From NCBI GenBank assembly GCA_051002015.1, contig JBPCMS010000011.1, positions 1-14,376 of the forward strand: a DNA stretch of 14,376 nt. Reading direction: 5' to 3'. The stretch comes from JACDBE01 sp051002015 (GTDB lineage Bacteria > Actinomycetota > Acidimicrobiia > Spongiisociales > UBA5794). The position numbers and the translations under genes are program-made. Numbering within the stretch: position 1 is the stretch's first letter; every line of letters starts with the position of its first letter. Shown here one piece after another: positions 1-6,298 of this stretch. A model generated the notes under the pieces. It did no database searches, was not told the DNA's origin, and saw nothing but the letters and a program-made list of their open reading frames with translations.

Positions 1-20
1 CCGAGCATGACGACGAGTGT

Positions 21-42
21 GCATCGAACAAACGTTCGATGC
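21..42. promoter_or_regulatory. LexA (SOS) operator, mycobacterial type
   Basis: A perfect inverted repeat has 9-bp arms GCATCGAAC (21-29) and GTTCGATGC (34-42) around the 4-nt centre AAAC. The core, TCGAAC-N4-GTTCGA at 24-39, is the actinobacterial/mycobacterial LexA box. It lies 33 nt upstream of the -10 box of the rightward thioredoxin-fold gene. On the minus strand it lies only 12 nt upstream of an ATG at position 8 that reads off the left edge. The close position suggests the main SOS target is that leftward gene, of which only ATG CTC GG is visible; this is inference. Binding to the rightward promoter is also possible. Confidence 0.8.
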
Positions 43-74
43 AAGGATCGACATCGCCATGCCACCCCGCGGCC

Positions 75-80
75 TAGCCT
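75..80 (+). promoter_or_regulatory. Candidate -10 box (TAGCCT) of leaderless gene
   Basis: TAGCCT lies 6 nt before the GTG at 87, and no Shine-Dalgarno sequence is present. This spacing puts the transcription start at or next to the start codon, as in leaderless actinobacterial mRNAs. The same arrangement recurs at several other starts in the window. No convincing -35 box is seen. Confidence 0.55.
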
Positions 81-86
81 CGACCC

Positions 87-629
87 GTGCGGTTCACCGG
101 GGATCTCTACTTCGACTTCGACAGCGATGAGTGCTGGCGGTTGTTCCTGCTGCTGACCAGGGCGGAGCAGGAGGGGATCGGGGTCGACGTGGCATGGCAG
201 GGAATGGACCGGGCGTGGGACGGTGGCGATGCACCGCTCCGGGGCGGGTTGCGGGCGCTGGCGATGCATGCCGCCGTCCACGATTTCTCCCGGCAGCGGC
301 GGCTCCGCCAGGCGTTGTTCACGCTGACCCATCGCCAGGGGGATTCGTTCGACGACGACCTCACGCTGCTCGCCGCGGCCAAGGTGGCCGGCCTCGACGG
401 CGAGGTGATGCTCGGTGCCGTCGACACCACCGGCGCTTCCGAGCTGCGCCGCAACCGGGAGGCGGCAGCGTCGTGCGGGGTGGTGGCGGTACCGTCGTTC
501 GTCCGGGGCGGGCCCCCGTTGCTGATTGCCAGCACCCCCGCCCTCGAGGAAGGCTTGGCACGGGGCAGGCTCGAGGTGATCGATCGGATGCTCGACGATG
601 ACGGGCTGTGGAGCCTGTCCAAGCCGTGA
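87..629 (+). CDS. DsbA/FrnE-like thioredoxin-fold protein lacking CXXC
   Basis: This 180-residue soluble protein looks like the DsbA/2-hydroxychromene-2-carboxylate isomerase-like thioredoxin branch. It has an N-terminal beta strand (LYFDFDSDECWRLF, about residues 7-20), a helical insertion in the middle, and a cis-proline motif GVVAVPSF (131-138) near the C-terminus. The usual CXXC active site is absent: only Cys16 and Cys130 are present, and the N-terminal motif has a single Cys (DSDECW). A glutathione-transferase-kappa-like or mycothiol-linked role is therefore as plausible as disulfide exchange. There is no signal peptide, so it is probably cytoplasmic. GTG 87 is chosen because TAGCCT sits 6 nt upstream and the protein begins directly with the first strand. 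The stop overlaps the GTG of the next gene (GTGA), implying translational coupling. Fold is fairly sure; substrate unknown. Confidence 0.75.
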   Translation: MRFTGDLYFDFDSDECWRLFLLLTRAEQEGIGVDVAWQGMDRAWDGGDAPLRGGLRALAMHAAVHDFSRQRRLRQALFTLTHRQGDSFDDDLTLLAAAKVAGLDGEVMLGAVDTTGASELRRNREAAASCGVVAVPSFVRGGPPLLIASTPALEEGLARGRLEVIDRMLDDDGLWSLSKP

Positions 630-836
630 CCGGCTACCACTGCACCCACTGCGGCACCCGGACCCGGTTCGACGCCTACGACACCGTCTCCCGGCGCCGC
701 TTCGCCCACTTCACCCTTGGCGGCGACATGGAGATCGACGAGGAGGGGGTGATCGCCGCCACCATCGACCGGGTGGCGTGCCGCTTGCGAGAGGGACGAC
801 CGCATCGAGACCCTCACCGACGTCGACCCGGAGTGA
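626..836 (+). pseudogene. Small CxxC zinc-ribbon protein, frameshifted near its C-terminus
   Basis: Starting at GTG 626, which overlaps the previous stop as GTGA, the frame reads a short zinc-ribbon-like protein: CTHC at residues 6-9, a hydrophilic middle, then VACR at 50-53. It then runs into Arg/Pro-rich nonsense that would continue to 1018. From 786 the next frame reads TGC GAG AGG and on to a natural acidic end (CERDDRIETLTDVDPE, stop TGA 834-836). Inserting two bases at 785/786 (TGG TGC) would restore CRWC, a second CxxC pair, and give a 70-residue four-cysteine protein. The gene is thus either freshly broken by a 2-nt deletion or carries a sequencing/assembly error. Such small zinc-ribbon proteins are common in actinobacteria; their role is not known to me. 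If the shift is real, the translated product would end at 1018. Confidence 0.6.
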
Positions 837-842
837 CCGATT

Positions 843-890
843 CAACTTCAGAGGATCGCGTGTCGTGGCGACACCCAGGAACCTCAGGTT
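843..890. repeat. Intergenic palindromic repeat, copy 1
   Basis: This 48-nt unit is repeated 61 bp downstream with 45 of 48 positions identical. It contains a hairpin, GTGTCG-TGG-CGACAC (860-874), followed by a short palindrome AACCTCAGGTT (880-890). In this copy the hairpin stem has a C/C mismatch just outside the six pairs (859/875). It lies in the gap between two convergent genes, a typical place for REP-like elements or bidirectional terminators. Confidence 0.8.
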
Positions 891-903
891 CGGCGGCGCG
901 CCC

Positions 904-951
904 CAACATCAGCGGATCGCGTGTCGTGGCGACACGCAGGAACCTCAGGTT
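904..951. repeat. Intergenic palindromic repeat, copy 2
   Basis: This is the second copy of the 48-nt unit. Its hairpin is longer and perfect: GCGTGTCG (919-926), loop TGG, CGACACGC (930-937). The palindrome AACCTCAGGTT follows at 941-951. The three differences from copy 1 are at 908, 913 and 936; the last restores the longer stem. It ends 18 nt before the stop of the convergent RNA methyltransferase gene, so it may also act as its terminator. Confidence 0.8.
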
Positions 952-969
952 GGACGATGCGGGCGTCGG

Positions 970-1761
970 TTATCGGCTCCCTCCGGTGCGGGTCGAGCGC
1001 TGCCGGCGGGCCTCGTAGGCGATGACGGCGGCGGTGGTGGCGGCGTTGAGGCTGTCTGCGGTGCCGGTCATGGGGAGGGTGACCGAGGGGTGGCCCGCCC
1101 ACACCGCCGACACTCCGGCGTGCTCGCTCCCCACCACGACGGCGCATCCGAGGGTGAGGTCGAGGTCCCACGGGGCGGTGTCGCCGTCCGGTCGGGCCAC
1201 GCAGATCGCCAGGCCGCGCCCGGTCAGCCAGGCGGCGGTCTCGGGGGCGCCGGCGACGGCCAGCGGGACGCTGAACAGCGATCCCTGCGACGCCCGCACC
1301 ACGTTGGGGTTGAAGGGGTCGGTGGCGGGGTCGGCGGCGATGACGGCATCCACCCCGGCGGCGTCGGCGGTGCGGAGCACGGCGCCCAGATTGCCCGGCT
1401 TCTCGATCGCCTCGAGCACGAGGACGAACCCGTCCGCCGGCACGGTCAGACCTTCGAGGGGGAGCGCCCCGGTCCGGGCGACGGCGAGGATCCCGTCCGG
1501 GTTGCGACGGTAGGCGACCCGGCGGAAGGCGTCGGCGCCCAGCTCGGTGACCGGGATACCGGATCCGGCCGCCACCGCCGACGCCTCTTCGGTGGCCAGC
1601 TCGGGGGCGAGCACCAGCTCGTCGACGGTCCAGCCGGAGGCGAGGACACGACCCACCACCCGCAGCCCCTCGACCAGGAAGCGACCGGTGCGGTCCCGTT
1701 CGGATCGCTTGGACAGGGCGGCCAGGGCCTTGACCCGGGGATTGGCGGTGGAGGTGATCAC
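970..1761 (-). CDS. SpoU/TrmH-family RNA 2'-O-methyltransferase
   Basis: This 263-residue protein uses SAM to methylate a ribose 2'-OH on tRNA or 23S rRNA. The N-terminal substrate-binding domain (about 1-100) starts with STANPRVKALAAL and has GRFLVEGLRVV (26-36). The C-terminal SPOUT knot domain carries all three motifs: EKPGNLGAVLRTADAAG (120-136, with Asn124 and Arg130), VVVGSEHAG (208-216) and the SLNAATTAAV motif (237-246). The layout resembles TsnR/RlmB-like actinobacterial members; the exact target nucleotide cannot be read from sequence. The GTG at 1761 is chosen because the protein then starts right at the conserved ITSxxNPxVK element. Upstream in-frame sequence is an antisense-style extension through the preceding gene. 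The start is 22 nt after that gene's stop and overlaps a 9-codon mini-ORF. Confidence 0.92.
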   Translation of the reverse strand: MITSTANPRVKALAALSKRSERDRTGRFLVEGLRVVGRVLASGWTVDELVLAPELATEEASAVAAGSGIPVTELGADAFRRVAYRRNPDGILAVARTGALPLEGLTVPADGFVLVLEAIEKPGNLGAVLRTADAAGVDAVIAADPATDPFNPNVVRASQGSLFSVPLAVAGAPETAAWLTGRGLAICVARPDGDTAPWDLDLTLGCAVVVGSEHAGVSAVWAGHPSVTLPMTGTADSLNAATTAAVIAYEARRQRSTRTGGSR

Positions 1762-1787
1762 CGGGTGGAGTCGATGTCGGCGGTCAC
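1758..1787 (-). other. Nine-codon mini-ORF linking two genes by GTGA overlaps
   Basis: On the minus strand a GTG at 1787-1785 overlaps the TGA of the TPM gene. The ORF encodes VTADIDSTR, and its own TGA (1760-1758) overlaps the GTG start of the RNA methyltransferase. It fills the whole gap, so ribosomes could pass from the TPM stop to the methyltransferase start by successive reinitiation. The methyltransferase has no clear Shine-Dalgarno or TANNNT box, which makes coupling attractive. It may equally be chance. Confidence 0.3.
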
Positions 1788-4144
1788 CAGCCGCTCCCGC
1801 CCCCGCCTCCGCCGCTGAAGCCTCCACCGCCGCCGAATCCGCCGAAGCCACCGCCACCCCACGAGCCGCCGCCCCACGACGAGCCGCCGCCGCCGCCGCC
1901 GCTGAAGCCGCCACCGCCGCCCCAGCCGCCAAACACCCCACCGCCGCCGAACCACGAGTCCCGGTCGTCCGCCCACGACTGGTCGCGGTAGATCGGCTCC
2001 CAGCCAAAGCTGCCGCTGTGGCCCCTGGTGATGATCCAGTGGTAGAAGAGCAGGGTGTACGGATCGAACGAATAGAGCCCGCTCGGGATCTGCTCGCCGG
2101 TGGTGCGGTCGCGCTGGTTGCGGACTCCCTCGTGCGCCAGCTCGGGGGCGAACCGGTCGGCGTCGTCGATGTCGCTGCGGGCGAGCGACTGGCGTTGGGC
2201 GGCGTAGGCCAGAGCGAACACTCGGGCCCCGCGGGGATCGGAGGCGCCGAATGCCGCCGCCACATCGGCGTACGAGCCGGTGAGCCCCAGCGCCCCCAAG
2301 GCGTGGCGGGCCTCGATCCAGCGCCGCATGGCCTGGGCAGGCTCGAGCGAGATGGCGAGGATGCCGGCGATGGTCTGTCTGGTGCCGTCCTCGACGCCGC
2401 CCGATGCGAGCTCGTCGAGCAGGGCCTGGTAGACCTCGGGCCCGTCGTCGCGCCTGCGCAGCAGGGCGGTGGCGATCGAAACCGGGAGCCCGAACCGTTT
2501 CGCCTCCTGCTTGACGTGCTCGATCTCACGCGGGGTGCGGAGCCCGGCGAGGGCGTACTCCACCGCCTCGTCCGGGTCGTTGCCGCGGTTGCGCAGCTCG
2601 GTGTACACCTCGAGAAACTCGGGGATGTCGTCGTCGTCGTTGTTCATCAGCAGGAGGGCGGCAACGGCGGGGACGGCCAGACCGTCTGCGGTCAGCGCCG
2701 AGCCCTGCTCCACGAGGGCGGTGCGGGCCCTCTCGTACCGGGCGGTGGCGCTGTCGAGGTCGTCGTCGAGGTCGCTGAGGGCGGCGGCGACCGCCGGTCG
2801 CGTCGTAGACGAGGGCAGCCGGTGGTACAGGGTGTTGAGCCGGTCGGTCTTGGTCTGGGCCGCCCGGTAGAGCGTGTCCAGCTCCTCGACCGAGGCGGAG
2901 GTGGGGGCGGTACGGTCGAGCGCCGGAGCCGAGCGGAGGAGGCGAGTACCGGCGTCGGTGAGCAGGGCGTCGCCGACCGGGGTGTCCACCATGCTGTTGG
3001 CGAAGCTGGTGGCGACCCGGCTCCTTGCCGCCGCCACCCGGTGGGGGCGGAGGCTGGCAACCAGACGCTGCACCTCTTGGCGCTTGACGTCGAAGGCGTC
3101 CTCGTGGCGCGGGCCCACATCGAGGGCTTCGGCGGCGGCGTCCTGAACCGCACCCTCGAGGAGATCCCGCTCCTGGGCGGCGCGCAGCTCGAGCGGGACC
3201 TCGGCCTCGGCCATCATCCTGTCCCGATCGACCACCGCGATCAGCCCGGTCGCCCACGCCGACTGCGTCGCCACCTCGTCGGTGATGTCGTTGCCGGCGT
3301 CGACGGCGGCAAGCAGGTCGACCACCCGGGCGGTCTCGACGTCGATCCCCGTGGCGGCGGCGTCGATGTCGTAGTCCTCCACCCGGGGCAGCTCGTGACC
3401 ACCCGGCTCCAGCTTGGCCAGGTCGTCGTCGATGAGGTTCTTCCGTTGGTCCTGGATCTTGCCGTTCTGCTCCCGACGCTTGGCGTACCTGGTGGCTCCG
3501 ATCCCGCCGAGGGCGACCAGGCCGACCACGCCGAGCACCACCAGACCACCGTTCCCACCGTTCCCACCGTTCCCGTCCGACGGGCGATCCGGCCCGACGA
3601 TCGGTTCCTCGTCGGGATCGACGGTGCCGCCATGGACCGCGGCGAGCGCCTGCTCCAGGCTGCCGACGATGGCGAGCATCCCGCCCTCGAAGTCGCCGCC
3701 GGCGAAGAACGAGTTGGCGGAGCCGGCGATCCCGTCCGGCTCGGGGAGGTCGGCGATGCCGCTGCCGGGGCTCACCGCGGTGAACCTCTGGCCGAGGTCG
3801 ACCAGCACCACGATCCCGTCGTTGGCCGTCGAGCCGACGCCCCATGCATTGCCGATCTCGGCGGCGAGCTGGCCGGGGGTGCGGCCGAGACTGTCGTCGA
3901 CGATGACCATGGCGATCTGGTTGCCGTACCGCGCCACCAGCCGGCCGATGGCGTCCTCGACCCGCTGGTCGTCGTCGACCACACCGGCGTCGTCGGTGAA
4001 CCATCCCTGGCAGACCACGCCCTCGTAGTCGCCGCAGTCGGCGGGGGCGGTCGGGGTGGTGGTGTCGGTCTGGGCCGCCGCCGGTACGGCGAGAGCGACC
4101 AGCAGGAACAGGGCGGTGAGGGCGAGGCGGGTGACTCCGTGCAC
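1784..4144 (-). CDS. Secreted/membrane TPM-domain protein with glycine-rich tail (YgcG/Psb32-like)
   Basis: This 786-residue envelope protein begins with a signal peptide (VTRLALTALFLLVALAVPAAA, about 4-24). A TPM domain (formerly DUF477) follows at about 45-165, with WFTDDAGVV, a conserved RYGNQIAMVIVDD strand and the NDGIVVLVDLGQR strand. Then come a GNGGNGGNGG linker, one transmembrane helix (about 200-217) with a basic stop-transfer (YAKRREQNGK), a large mostly helical region (about 230-730) I cannot assign, and a roughly 55-residue Gly/Ser/Trp/Phe-rich tail. Domain order predicts the TPM domain outside and the long helical part inside the cell. TPM proteins are linked to membrane-protein quality control and weak phosphatase activity; the role here is unknown. 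GTG 4144 is chosen because it gives a clean signal peptide and has TACCGT 6 nt upstream. The protein is much longer than ordinary YgcG (around 270-300 residues). Confidence 0.85.
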   Translation of the reverse strand: MHGVTRLALTALFLLVALAVPAAAQTDTTTPTAPADCGDYEGVVCQGWFTDDAGVVDDDQRVEDAIGRLVARYGNQIAMVIVDDSLGRTPGQLAAEIGNAWGVGSTANDGIVVLVDLGQRFTAVSPGSGIADLPEPDGIAGSANSFFAGGDFEGGMLAIVGSLEQALAAVHGGTVDPDEEPIVGPDRPSDGNGGNGGNGGLVVLGVVGLVALGGIGATRYAKRREQNGKIQDQRKNLIDDDLAKLEPGGHELPRVEDYDIDAAATGIDVETARVVDLLAAVDAGNDITDEVATQSAWATGLIAVVDRDRMMAEAEVPLELRAAQERDLLEGAVQDAAAEALDVGPRHEDAFDVKRQEVQRLVASLRPHRVAAARSRVATSFANSMVDTPVGDALLTDAGTRLLRSAPALDRTAPTSASVEELDTLYRAAQTKTDRLNTLYHRLPSSTTRPAVAAALSDLDDDLDSATARYERARTALVEQGSALTADGLAVPAVAALLLMNNDDDDIPEFLEVYTELRNRGNDPDEAVEYALAGLRTPREIEHVKQEAKRFGLPVSIATALLRRRDDGPEVYQALLDELASGGVEDGTRQTIAGILAISLEPAQAMRRWIEARHALGALGLTGSYADVAAAFGASDPRGARVFALAYAAQRQSLARSDIDDADRFAPELAHEGVRNQRDRTTGEQIPSGLYSFDPYTLLFYHWIITRGHSGSFGWEPIYRDQSWADDRDSWFGGGGVFGGWGGGGGFSGGGGGGSSWGGGSWGGGGFGGFGGGGGFSGGGGGGSGW
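1787..1960 (-). repeat. Low-complexity glycine-rich coding tract
   Basis: The 3' end of the TPM gene is made of imperfect GGN triplet repeats encoding runs of Gly broken by Ser, Trp and Phe. The FSGGGGGG module occurs twice. Such tails are typical of YgcG-like TPM proteins, so this is a coding feature rather than a separate element, but it is prone to slippage and to assembly error. Confidence 0.7.
3547..3573 (-). repeat. Three perfect 9-bp tandem repeats in TPM gene linker
   Basis: The unit CCACCGTTC (plus strand) occurs three times without mismatch and encodes the GNGGNGGNGG linker just before the transmembrane helix of the TPM protein. Copy-number change would lengthen or shorten the linker by three residues without breaking the frame. 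Confidence 0.75.
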
Positions 4145-4150
4145 GGCGCG

Positions 4151-4156
4151 ACGGTA
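4151..4156 (-). promoter_or_regulatory. Candidate -10 box (TACCGT) of leaderless TPM gene
   Basis: On the minus strand TACCGT lies 6 nt before the GTG at 4144, with no Shine-Dalgarno sequence between. It supports both the chosen start and independent transcription of the TPM gene from the preceding oxidoreductase gene, which stops 41 nt upstream. Confidence 0.5.
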
Positions 4157-4185
4157 ATCGGGTGGGACCGATACCCGGGCGCCGG

Positions 4186-5106
4186 TCACCCGAACCGGAG
4201 GGGGAGGTCGGTGGGACGGTAGAACGACGGGGAGAGCTCGGTGCACCTCCGCAGCGCCGTGGTGATCTCGGCCGCCGAGCCCAGATCGCCCTGGTAGCCG
4301 CCCGGCATCACCAGCTCGAGCGGCGGCTCGCCGTCGACCACGATGGTGTCGCCGGGGTCGGCGAGCCGCCAGAAGGCCTCCAACTCGAGCCGGATGGTCC
4401 GCTCCGCCGCCCGCACGGTCACCCGCTGGCGCATCCCGGTGGCGTTGTTGCCGTCAAGCACCGGCTCGATGATCTCGCTGACGTCGTGGTTGGGCCAGCC
4501 GAGGGCGTGGGCGAGCAGCTTGGCGCTGGGCACCAGGCCCCGATGGCCGACCGTTCCGGCGGCGACGGCGTATGCAAAGTCGACGGCACCGAGCCCGCGG
4601 CCGGTGCGGGCCAGGAACGACTCCCGCCGGTCGGACGAGTCGATCCGCCTGCTCACGGTGACGCTGCGTACCCGCCGGCTTGCCGCCGCCGACAGCAGCG
4701 GGAGGCGATCCATCACGAACCCGGCGTTGACCCCGGTCATGATGATGACCCGCTGGTGGGTGCGGGCGGCAGTGTGGAGGGCGTTCCAGGTGTGCCGGGG
4801 CGGCCAGGCCAGCTCCTCGCAGGTCGAAACCACGTGGTAGCCGAGCGCCAGCAGGCGGAGGATGACCGGGGCCACCCGGTCGACCTGCGGTCCGAGGACG
4901 ACCAGGGCGCGGTCGCTCTCCCTCGCCATCCCCAGCTCCCCCACCGAGACGTATCCGGGGGCGTCGAGGGCGGCGGCGAGCCGTTCCCGGGCGGTGCCGT
5001 CGGCGTCGACGACGCCGGCGATCGAGTCGACCACGTCGTCCTCCAGGGAGGCGTGCGCCGCCGCCGTTGCGATCTGCCCGGCCCCGACCACGAGAAGGCG
5101 CGCCAT
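4186..5106 (-). CDS. NAD(P)-dependent oxidoreductase, DapB-like / 2,4-diaminopentanoate dehydrogenase-like
   Basis: This 306-residue cytoplasmic protein starts with a Rossmann dinucleotide motif (VVGAGQIA, residues 6-13). It contains the family hallmarks YHVVSTCEELAWP, TGVNAGFVMDRLP and SRRIDSSDRRESFL, followed by a C-terminal alpha/beta domain. These match the dihydrodipicolinate-reductase-like NAD(P)H-dependent amine dehydrogenase group, which includes 2,4-diaminopentanoate dehydrogenase. They do not match classical DapB, which is shorter and has a different lysine-pathway motif. The substrate is therefore open, probably an amino acid or amine. ATG 5106 is the natural start, immediately before the first beta strand. 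The gene follows menC on the same strand with an 83-nt gap containing a hairpin, so co-transcription is uncertain. Confidence 0.75.
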   Translation of the reverse strand: MARLLVVGAGQIATAAAHASLEDDVVDSIAGVVDADGTARERLAAALDAPGYVSVGELGMARESDRALVVLGPQVDRVAPVILRLLALGYHVVSTCEELAWPPRHTWNALHTAARTHQRVIIMTGVNAGFVMDRLPLLSAAASRRVRSVTVSRRIDSSDRRESFLARTGRGLGAVDFAYAVAAGTVGHRGLVPSAKLLAHALGWPNHDVSEIIEPVLDGNNATGMRQRVTVRAAERTIRLELEAFWRLADPGDTIVVDGEPPLELVMPGGYQGDLGSAAEITTALRRCTELSPSFYRPTDLPLRFG

Positions 5107-5167
5107 GGCCCGGCATGATGGTCGGGCCCGACCTCCCCGGCAATCAGCGCCGGTTCTGCGGTCGAAC

Positions 5168-5189
5168 GGTGGCGGAAGCAACCGCCACC
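5168..5189 (-). terminator. Hairpin immediately after menC stop
   Basis: A perfect 8-bp stem, GGTGGCGG and CCGCCACC, surrounds a 6-nt loop and abuts the menC stop codon at 5190-5192. There is no clear U-tract, so it may be an actinobacterial L-shaped terminator, an mRNA 3'-end stabiliser or a partial attenuator before the downstream oxidoreductase gene. Confidence 0.55.
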
Positions 5190-6233
5190 TCAGCCGATCT
5201 TGTGGTGCCTGGTGGCGCGACGGATCAGCGCCTCCTCGTCGACGACGAGCGCCGACCTCGGGGTCAGGTGGCCGCCGATCAGCCGCCAGGGCGGGACCAC
5301 GAGGTCGGTGGCGAAGTAGCGGTCGCCGGCGGCGAGGTCGGAGGGCAAGGTGACCGCGGTGTGGGTGGCGAGGGCCACCAGCAGGTGCCGCCCGATGCCG
5401 GTCTCGACCAGCCCGCCGATCTTCACCCCGAGCCCGTTGCGGGCGGCGATGCCGAACGCCTGCACGGTGAGGGTGGGTCCGAGCCTGCCCGGCTTGAGCA
5501 CCACCGCATCGGCGAAGACGGCGGCGGGGGCGATGTCGGCGAGGCGGCGGATCGACTCGTCGAGGCAGATCGGGGTGGTGACGGCGGAGCGCAGCTCGAT
5601 CAGGGTTCCGATGTCGTCCGGGTGGAGCGGCTGCTCCACATAGTCGAGTCGGAGGTGGTCGAGGGCGATCAGCCGGTCGACGGTGGCGGCGTCGAACGAT
5701 CCGTTGGCGTCGACGGCGATCCCCAGCGACGGATGGGCGGAGCGCACCGCGGCGACCAAGGGAGCGGTGGCCGGGTCGATCTTGACCTTGACGTGGGGGT
5801 AGCCGGCGTCGACGGCACCGGCCACCTCGGTGAGCAGGTCGGTCTGCGAGCGGGGGAGATCGATGGCGGCCGAAGCGGGGACCGGCTCGATCTGTCCGCC
5901 GAGATGGGCTGCCAGCGGCGATCCTTCCGCCCTGGCGGCGAGATCGGTCAATGCGGAGTCGATGGCGGCGGTGGCGGTCGACCCTTCGATCGACACCGCC
6001 TCGCCTCCGGCCAGGACCCGCTCCGCCTCGACCGTCAACAGGGTCCAGGCGTCGTCGGCGGTGTCCAGGGTGTGCCCGGGAACCGGCGCCGCTTCGCCCC
6101 AGCCGGTGTGGCCCTCCCCGGTGACGGCGACGATGACCGACCGGCGCTGGCCGATCGACCCGGTCGCCGAGCGGAGCCCCCGCCGCATCGGCAGCGTGAC
6201 GTCCCACAGCCTGACCCTGGTGGGCCGGATCAC
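5190..6233 (-). CDS. menC: o-Succinylbenzoate synthase-like enolase superfamily enzyme (MenC)
   Basis: This 347-residue enzyme is expected to dehydrate SHCHC to o-succinylbenzoate in menaquinone synthesis. The muconate-lactonizing-enzyme fold is complete. There is an N-terminal capping domain (1-115), then the barrel with catalytic VKVKI (Lys149/Lys151), metal ligands Asp175 (VDANGS), Glu200 (YVEQPL) and Asp225 (CLDES), and Lys247 in VVLKPGRLG. The C-terminal GGLVETGIGR and LPSDLAAGDRYFATDL elements are typical of MenC, including members with N-acylamino-acid racemase side activity. The GTG at 6233 gives the usual N-terminal RVRLWDVTLPMRR strand. The gene diverges from the DNA glycosylase across 65 nt. 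Other men genes are not in the window, so a related epimerase or racemase function remains possible, especially beside an amine-dehydrogenase-like gene. Confidence 0.85.
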   Translation of the reverse strand: MIRPTRVRLWDVTLPMRRGLRSATGSIGQRRSVIVAVTGEGHTGWGEAAPVPGHTLDTADDAWTLLTVEAERVLAGGEAVSIEGSTATAAIDSALTDLAARAEGSPLAAHLGGQIEPVPASAAIDLPRSQTDLLTEVAGAVDAGYPHVKVKIDPATAPLVAAVRSAHPSLGIAVDANGSFDAATVDRLIALDHLRLDYVEQPLHPDDIGTLIELRSAVTTPICLDESIRRLADIAPAAVFADAVVLKPGRLGPTLTVQAFGIAARNGLGVKIGGLVETGIGRHLLVALATHTAVTLPSDLAAGDRYFATDLVVPPWRLIGGHLTPRSALVVDEEALIRRATRHHKIG

Positions 6234-6285
6234 GGAATGGGGGAAGACGAGCGGTGCATGCGGATCGAGGTTACGGGGACGGCGG

Positions 6286-6291
6286 TACCGT
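6286..6291 (+). promoter_or_regulatory. Candidate -10 box (TACCGT) of leaderless glycosylase gene
   Basis: TACCGT ends 7 nt before the ATG at 6299 and overlaps the 8-bp palindrome CGGTACCG (6283-6290). The hexamer is the same one found before the TPM gene. No Shine-Dalgarno sequence at usable spacing is present, supporting leaderless translation from 6299. Confidence 0.5.
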
Positions 6292-6298
6292 CGGCGGC

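Noticed and set aside
598..1818. Long plus-strand open frame running through the repeats and opposite the RNA methyltransferase
   Set aside because: It crosses the intergenic repeats, lies antisense to a real gene, and its product has no recognisable features.
1787..1960. Repeat array that might be a CRISPR or minisatellite
   Set aside because: It is a coding tract of GGN codons in the TPM gene, with no constant repeat/spacer structure.
1762..2529. N-terminal extension of the RNA methyltransferase to a start at 2529
   Set aside because: The extension overlaps the TPM gene in another frame and is Ser/Ala/Arg-rich nonsense; the conserved N-terminus begins at 1761.
1547..4222. Very long open frame on the plus strand opposite the TPM and RNA methyltransferase genes
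   Set aside because: It is antisense to two well-supported genes. Its protein is low-complexity and Gly/Val/Arg-rich, without domains, as expected from GC-rich mirror frames.
5120..5133. 14-bp perfect palindrome GGTCGGGCCCGACC upstream of the oxidoreductase gene
   Set aside because: It has no loop and consists almost only of G and C; such palindromes arise often by chance here, so I do not call it an operator.
5693..5710. TCGAACGATCCGTTGG as a second LexA box
   Set aside because: The right half does not match GTTCGA and it lies inside the menC coding sequence.
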